From Pseudomonadota bacterium (lineage in GTDB: Bacteria > Pseudomonadota > Gammaproteobacteria > SZUA-229): a DNA stretch of 12,805 nucleotides. The stretch's first letter is position 1, and every line of letters begins with the position of its first letter. The notes beneath the pieces were generated by a model. That model made no database searches, was not told where the DNA came from, and saw only the letters and a program-made list of their open reading frames with translations. Positions 8,906 through 12,805 of this stretch are shown piece by piece. A program made the position numbers and the translations under genes. Where the stretch lies: the NCBI GenBank assembly GCA_030673345.1, contig DAOVJH010000010.1, forward strand, positions 1-12,805. The letters run 5' to 3'.

Positions 8906-9403
8906 ATGAGAAAGGTGAAAACAATAAAATTATTGATGAACTGGTTTGTGTTTACCCTACTGCTGCTGTCGTTGATACCGGCTCATGCGGACGGAAGTGA
9001 GCAGGCTGTATATAAACAACAGGTGGATAAACCGGTTTCAGAGGTATATGACAAGCTGTACAAAAGTTTGGAAGATGCCCGTTTTTTCGTGGTTTTTGAG
9101 CCAAATATTGGCAATAATCTGGCGCGTTTTTCGAAAAAATGGGGTGATGATTATAATCAAAACAATATCTCAGTGATTCGCAGCATGGTTTTCTGCAACG
9201 GCTGGTATGCCAATAAAGTCAGTAATTCAGACCCGGATATGCTCGGTTTCTGTCCTCTGCATCTTACCGTGATCGAGCGTGATGGTAAGGCCACGGTGTT
9301 ATTTAACAGGCCGGGTGTTATGGCGAAAAACAGCCCTGCCAGAGATTTGCTAAAACAGATCGAAAATGAGGTGATCGAAGCGATAAAGCAAGGTTTGAAA
9401 TAA
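8906..9403 (+). CDS. Secreted DUF302-family protein
   Basis: A 165-residue protein with a clear signal peptide: basic MRKVKTIK, a hydrophobic stretch (about 9-24) and a likely cleavage after Ala28 (AHA). The mature part resembles the DUF302 family (COG3439), with the pattern VSEVYDKLYKSLEDARFFVV near its start and FCNGWYANKVSNSDPDMLGFCP in the middle; this is recognition from memory, not a search. Two cysteines, Cys97 and Cys116, remain in the mature protein and could form a disulfide or bind a metal. The function of DUF302 is not established. The open frame extends up to 8759, but AGGAG at 8896-8900 sits five nucleotides before the ATG at 8906 and the signal peptide fits that start; the ATG at 8903 is the immediate alternative. 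It lies 113 nt upstream of the HvfA-like peptide gene, with no terminator visible between them. Confidence 0.8.
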   Translation: MRKVKTIKLLMNWFVFTLLLLSLIPAHADGSEQAVYKQQVDKPVSEVYDKLYKSLEDARFFVVFEPNIGNNLARFSKKWGDDYNQNNISVIRSMVFCNGWYANKVSNSDPDMLGFCPLHLTVIERDGKATVLFNRPGVMAKNSPARDLLKQIENEVIEAIKQGLK

Positions 9404-9449
9404 AAGACAGGCAGTTTTGAACTTTTGTTTCTGAGATGTTTCAAATCCG

Positions 9450-9455
9450 GTAACC
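9450..9455 (+). promoter_or_regulatory. Possible ECF-sigma -35 element before hvfA
   Basis: GTAACC is the -35 sequence I recall for the Caulobacter SigF-type extracytoplasmic sigma factors that control DUF2282/DUF692 (bufferin) operons. Its distance fits a start near 9485, about 32 nt before the ATG. I could not find a matching -10 (CGAA), and a six-base match is weak evidence. Confidence 0.2.
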
Positions 9456-9516
9456 ATCATTTTGAATGTCAGGATATGGGAAACTGATTAAAAAAACCAA
9501 TAACAAGGAAGAAACT

Positions 9517-9735
9517 ATGAAGAAATTAACATCTGTTGCTGCTAGTGCAGCGATCGTCGCGTCATTTGCTACTGGTAATGTGGTAGCAGCTGAAAATCCA
9601 TTCGGTATGCAGCAGCTAAATACTGGTTACAACGTGGCTATGTCAGAAGGCGTTTGCGGTGAAGGTAAATGCGGTGGTGATAAAGGCAAGGAAGCGAAGT
9701 GCGGTGAAGGTAAGTGCGGTTCTACGGGACAGTAA
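9517..9735 (+). CDS. hvfA: HvfA-like copper-binding RiPP precursor peptide (orphan)
   Basis: A 72-residue exported peptide. Residues 1-25 form a signal peptide (MKKLTSVAASAAIVASFATG, cleavage probably after VAA at 25). The mature part starts ENPFGMQQLNTGYNVA, a conserved-looking segment, and ends in a Gly/Lys/Cys-rich tail with four motifs: EGVCG (44-48), EGKCG (49-53), EAKCG (59-63) and EGKCG (64-68). These features match HvfA-type precursors, whose EGKCG cysteines are converted by HvfB (DUF692) with HvfC (DUF2063) into oxazolone/thioamide pairs that bind copper, as described for Haemophilus influenzae. Modification of this peptide is inferred. Neither hvfB nor hvfC is in the window. The ATG at 9517 has AAGGAA six nucleotides upstream; the frame is open further upstream, but without such a site. 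A strong terminator follows about 60 nt after the stop. The alternative is an unmodified metal-binding low-complexity peptide. Confidence 0.78.
   Translation: MKKLTSVAASAAIVASFATGNVVAAENPFGMQQLNTGYNVAMSEGVCGEGKCGGDKGKEAKCGEGKCGSTGQ
9655..9720 (+). repeat. Two near-identical 21-bp repeats encoding CGEGKCG
   Basis: The copies lie at 9655-9675 and 9700-9720, begin TGCGGTGAAGGTAA and differ at one synonymous position (AAA versus AAG for Lys). Their starts are 45 bp (15 codons) apart, so the tail looks like an in-frame duplication of a Cys-motif pair. Confidence 0.8.
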
Positions 9736-9761
9736 TGCAGCGTAGTAAGTAAAATCATATG

Positions 9762-9786
9762 CATCTGAATATTGTTGTTTCGGATG
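9762..9786 (+). other. Short stem-loop after hvfA
   Basis: CATCTGAA (9762-9769) can pair with TTCGGATG (9779-9786), eight pairs including one U-G, around a 9-nt loop. It has no T-run of its own and sits just before the terminator; it could protect the 3' end of the mRNA or be chance. Confidence 0.3.
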
Positions 9787-9798
9787 AAATGTAAGAAG

Positions 9799-9834
9799 AA
9801 GCCGGCCCAAAAGCATTTTTGGCCGGCTTTTTTT
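9799..9834 (+). terminator. Strong intrinsic terminator after hvfA
   Basis: AAGCCGGCC (9799-9807) pairs with GGCCGGCTT (9821-9829). After one mismatch, AAAA (9809-9812) can pair with TTTT (9816-9819) around a GCA loop. A run of seven T (9828-9834) follows. It ends the DUF302/hvfA transcription unit and separates it from the next gene. Confidence 0.88.
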
Positions 9835-9926
9835 ATTATTGTCGAGCAGATATAGGATGAATACTGGATTTTTCGGCTTAAATTGCCTATAAATATCTTA
9901 TTGAAATGTGACTAAATCCGGGGTTT

Positions 9927-9957
9927 TAACAGATTTTTGATTCTATCTTATCTGTTA
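9927..9957. promoter_or_regulatory. Inverted repeat upstream of the REC-REC-PAS-GGDEF-EAL gene
   Basis: TAACAGAT (9927-9934) and ATCTGTTA (9950-9957) are perfect 8-bp inverted repeats with a 15-nt spacer, ending 73 nt before the ATG at 10031. They could be an operator for a dimeric regulator or a leader hairpin. The rest of the interval from 9835 to 10030 is AT-rich, and I found no convincing sigma70 promoter in it. Confidence 0.4.
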
Positions 9958-10030
9958 GGTGCCTTTAACTCGTCCGCAACTCTTATGAATTGCCCGCTAA
10001 GTATTTTTGAAGTTTTTGGGGAAACATCAC

Positions 10031-12601
10031 ATGCCGCATAATACCACTAAGCAACGTATATTGATGGTTGAAGAATCTGCCACCTTGCGTTACATGCTTG
10101 GTAAGACACTTCAGAAGCAGGGATACGAACTTATTACTGCTGATAGCTTTGAATCAGCGACGCAGACACTGAAGTCTAATACTCTACAGCTAGATGCCAT
10201 CCTGGTCGGCTGGCCCAACTACGAACATTTTGACGAATCCAAACACCTGTTAGTGCTTTTAGATCGAGAACCTTACAGCGAGGTTCCGGTCGTACTGCTG
10301 TCGAATGATGCTGAGGTGGAGCTGCTTAACTGGATGAGTACCCGCAAGACGACGGCGCTTACACCATGGGAAAATTATCAGGAAGTGGTGTCTTCATTGC
10401 AGGCCATGCTGGATCCTGGCGCACAGGAGCCGGTCATCAAGCAGAGTCAGTCGCGTCGCGATGTCAGTCAGACCAATGTTCTGTTTGTCGATGACTCTAA
10501 GAGTATCCGGATCTATTATAAACGTCTGCTGGAGCGGAATAATTATAAAGTGGTGACCGCGAGCTCAGTAGATGAGGCATATAAGGTCGCACATGATGAA
10601 GCTGTTGATATAGCTATCGTGGATTATTTTATGCCAGAGCAAAATGGTTATGTGCTGTGTCAGAAATTAAGAGATGATCCGTTGACTGCCGATATACGCA
10701 CCGCGGTCATCACGGGTACTTACCTGGACTCTGTGATCCGTGACTGCCTACAGGCAGGTGCGATCGAATGTATGTTCAAAAATGAAGCCGAGGAATTATT
10801 CCTGGCACGTATTTCAGGTATGCGTCGTTTTATCGAAGTGCAGCGCTCGATCGAAAAGCAGCGTGAGAATCTTGCAGCCATCCTGGAGTCTGTGGGTGAA
10901 GGTGTCTATGGCGTAGATAAAAATGGTCATATTACTTTCATGAATCCTGCCGCGTTAAAAGTGTTAGGCATGGATGATGTAAAACCTTTTCTGGGTGTGA
11001 GCGCCTATGATGCATTCCATTTTAAAAAGCAGGACGATGGCCGTGACCTGTTGAAAGAAGCGTATTATTCCGGCGAACAGTTAAAAGGCTGGGAGACGAA
11101 ATTTTGCCATAAGAGCGGAAAAGAGATACCGGTCGACTGTACCCTGTATGCCCTGTCGGTCAATGGCAAGCAGGAAGGGTCTGTGATCGCGTTCCGTGAT
11201 ATATCAGAACGCAAGATGATGGAAGAAAAATTGCGTTGGCAGGCAACACATGACCATCTTACCGGTCTGTATAACCGTCGTTACTTCGAAAGTTTTCTCG
11301 AAAAAGAAATCAACAGCGTAAACCGTACCGGAATCATGAGTGCGTTGGTATACCTCGACCTGGATCGATTTAAATATGTCAATGATACAGCTGGCCATGA
11401 AGTCGGTGACAAACTGCTCATCGATCTGAGCCAGGAAATAAGTAAACATCTACGGCGCCATGATGTAGCTGCGCGGATCGGTGGTGATGAGTTTGCGCTG
11501 ATATTGAAAAATGTTGATGAGGGCGTAGCGGTAAGCATCGCTGATGAGATCAGGGTGTCGCTTTCAAATCTGCGCGTTCATCATGAAGATAAGGCGTATC
11601 ACGTAAATGCAAGTTTTGGTATAGTGATGATGGATGTAGCGAACATCACCGCAGGTGACGTGATGGCGAATGCAGATATCGCCTGTCATATCTCGAAACG
11701 CATGGGCAGAAATCAGACGCACATGTATGAGAAGAGCAGTGATGAGCGCAACGCGATGGGCAGTGAACTAGGTTGGTCCGCGCGTATCAGGGAAGCACTT
11801 GAGAAAGACATGTTTCAGTTGCACTTTCAGCCGATCATGGAGATGAAGGATGTCGACCTGATTAATCTGCCAGCGCAGGATGGTGTCCTGTGGCAGAGGC
11901 ATCTGAGTGAAGGCGATAAGATTAATAGCTATGAAGTTCTGGTCAGGATGATCGATGAAAACGGGGAATTAAATTACCCTGATAGTTTTATCCCGACAGC
12001 TGAACGCTTTAACATGATGACAGATATCGATATGTGGGTACTGGAAAATGCACTGCAGGAAGTCGTTGCGACCGGCCCGATGAGTAAAAATATACGTCTG
12101 TCGATAAACATTTCTGGTAATACTGTCGACAGTGATGAAACACTGGGCAGGATAAAGTCACTGATAGAACAATATGACGTCAGTCCGAGTTCGTTGACCT
12201 TCGAGGTGACGGAAACATGTGCGATCGCGAATCTTGAACAGGCGAATGACTTTATAAATGAATTGAGAAAGATCGGATGTCGTTTCTCGCTGGATGATTT
12301 TGGTTCAGGTTTCTGTTCTTTCTCTCAGCTGAAAAATCTGCCTACCGATTTTGTCAAGATCGATGGCCAGTTCGTGCGCAGTATGGCACGCGGTGCGACT
12401 GACAGGGCGATCGTCACCGCGATGAACGATGTCGCGCATTCATTGGGACGGTACACTGTGGCCGAGTATGTCGAAAGCCCCGAGATCGTGCGTCTGTTGA
12501 AGATCTGCGGTGTCGATAGGGTGCAGGGGAATTACATCTCGGTACCGTTGACTGAGCTGCCGCATCGCAACGTGGTCAAGTTGCAGCAACAGCGTTCCTG
12601 A
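10031..12601 (+). CDS. REC-REC-PAS-GGDEF-EAL response regulator
   Basis: A cytoplasmic 856-residue cyclic-di-GMP regulator. The first receiver (about 8-128) is degenerate: Glu14/Glu15 replace the acidic Asp pair, Gly60 replaces the phosphoacceptor Asp, and the conserved Lys is not apparent. The second receiver (about 148-265) is complete: Asp154/Asp155, phosphoacceptor Asp198 in IVDYFMP, Thr228 and Lys250. A PAS domain (about 280-392) precedes GGDEF (484-488, intact), which has an RRHD inhibitory site exactly five residues upstream (475-478). The EAL motif is the EVL variant (635-637), with Asn693, Glu728, Asp755/Asp756, Lys776, Glu812 and Gln832 retained. About 20 extra residues lie between FQP and EVL. 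Both catalytic functions are possible, controlled by phosphorylation. ATG at 10031 is chosen over TTG at 10007 because GGGGA (10018-10022) lies eight nucleotides upstream. It converges on hemF. Confidence 0.93.
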   Translation: MPHNTTKQRILMVEESATLRYMLGKTLQKQGYELITADSFESATQTLKSNTLQLDAILVGWPNYEHFDESKHLLVLLDREPYSEVPVVLLSNDAEVELLNWMSTRKTTALTPWENYQEVVSSLQAMLDPGAQEPVIKQSQSRRDVSQTNVLFVDDSKSIRIYYKRLLERNNYKVVTASSVDEAYKVAHDEAVDIAIVDYFMPEQNGYVLCQKLRDDPLTADIRTAVITGTYLDSVIRDCLQAGAIECMFKNEAEELFLARISGMRRFIEVQRSIEKQRENLAAILESVGEGVYGVDKNGHITFMNPAALKVLGMDDVKPFLGVSAYDAFHFKKQDDGRDLLKEAYYSGEQLKGWETKFCHKSGKEIPVDCTLYALSVNGKQEGSVIAFRDISERKMMEEKLRWQATHDHLTGLYNRRYFESFLEKEINSVNRTGIMSALVYLDLDRFKYVNDTAGHEVGDKLLIDLSQEISKHLRRHDVAARIGGDEFALILKNVDEGVAVSIADEIRVSLSNLRVHHEDKAYHVNASFGIVMMDVANITAGDVMANADIACHISKRMGRNQTHMYEKSSDERNAMGSELGWSARIREALEKDMFQLHFQPIMEMKDVDLINLPAQDGVLWQRHLSEGDKINSYEVLVRMIDENGELNYPDSFIPTAERFNMMTDIDMWVLENALQEVVATGPMSKNIRLSINISGNTVDSDETLGRIKSLIEQYDVSPSSLTFEVTETCAIANLEQANDFINELRKIGCRFSLDDFGSGFCSFSQLKNLPTDFVKIDGQFVRSMARGATDRAIVTAMNDVAHSLGRYTVAEYVESPEIVRLLKICGVDRVQGNYISVPLTELPHRNVVKLQQQRS

Positions 12602-12637
12602 TCGAGAGATGTTTCTGCGGTTGACTGCGATAGACCG

Positions 12638-12805
12638 CTAAACCCAGTCTTTCGGCTTCAGGTAATAACGGTAGAGTTTCTCTTCTTCCGAATCTTTCGG
12701 GATAGCTCTATCGTATTCAAAATGCACCACCGGTGGCAGTGACATCAGGATAGATTCTGTGCGGCCACCAGTCTGCAGCCCAAATAATGTGCCACGGTCG
12801 TAGAC
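12638..12805 (-). CDS. hemF: Oxygen-dependent coproporphyrinogen III oxidase, C-terminal fragment
   Basis: The last 55 codons of a gene that runs off the right edge, too short to stand out as an open frame. The peptide begins [19 protein letters not shown], continues [13 protein letters not shown] and ends YYLKPKDWV. This is the highly conserved HemF C-terminus ([24 protein letters not shown], then a -PRDW-type end). HemF converts coproporphyrinogen III to protoporphyrinogen IX using O2, which points to aerobic heme synthesis. It is on the same strand as hemB and aroE but separated from them by the plus-strand block. The gap to the preceding convergent gene is 36 nt, with only a weak 5-bp inverted repeat and no T-run. 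Confidence 0.93.
   Translation of the reverse strand, partial: VYDRGTLFGLQTGGRTESILMSLPPVVHFEYDRAIPKDSEEEKLYRYYLKPKDWV

Noticed and set aside
9412..9448. Possible terminator between DUF302 and hvfA
   Set aside because: TTTGAA/TTCAAA can pair, but the stem is short and AT-only with a long loop and no T-run.
10007..10030. TTG start adding eight residues to the REC-REC-PAS-GGDEF-EAL protein
   Set aside because: No ribosome site before TTG, whereas ATG at 10031 has GGGGA at good spacing and begins just before the receiver fold.
12617..12638. Terminator between the REC-REC gene and hemF
   Set aside because: Only a 5-bp GCGGT/ACCGC stem with a 12-nt loop and no T-run on either side.

Overview
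The window is about 12.8 kb of chromosome, almost certainly from an aerobic gammaproteobacterium. The evidence is a bioB-bioF pair divergent from a comF gene, a UbiA ubiquinone prenyltransferase, a Pseudomonas-type (metal-binding Asp rather than Cys) HemB, an oxygen-dependent HemF, and two GGDEF-EAL proteins of the proteobacterial type. I cannot place it to genus. Base composition looks moderate (roughly mid-40s % GC by eye), with no tRNA, rRNA, insertion sequence, phage gene or CRISPR array seen.

Left part (1-4784), mostly housekeeping. bioB and bioF form a minus-strand operon that probably continues off the left edge. comF diverges from bioB, and their predicted promoters overlap. ubiA converges on comF and carries an unusual N-terminal extension of about 110 residues. 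A gamma-class carbonic anhydrase-like gene diverges from ubiA.

Middle (4918-8755). A GAF-GGDEF-EAL cyclic-di-GMP enzyme lies on the plus strand, convergent with the hemB-aroE operon on the minus strand. hemB starts at GTG and has a strong sigma70-like promoter.

Right part (8756-12805). A plus-strand block sits between hemB and the 3' end of hemF, both on the minus strand. It holds a secreted DUF302-family protein, then a 72-residue secreted peptide with four x-x-Cys-Gly motifs, then a strong intrinsic terminator, then a REC-REC-PAS-GGDEF-EAL regulator whose first receiver domain is degenerate. The small peptide is the most notable item. It has the hallmarks of HvfA-type precursors of oxazolone/thioamide-modified copper-binding RiPPs: a signal peptide, an NPFGM...L..GY..A segment after it, and EGKCG repeats. 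Neither the maturation enzyme HvfB (DUF692) nor its partner HvfC (DUF2063) is encoded next to it, so it is an orphan precursor locally, with a DUF302 protein as its neighbour instead.

Together the genes cover cofactor synthesis (biotin, ubiquinone, tetrapyrrole), shikimate synthesis, DNA-uptake-type ComF, cyclic-di-GMP signalling, and a probable envelope metal-handling peptide.
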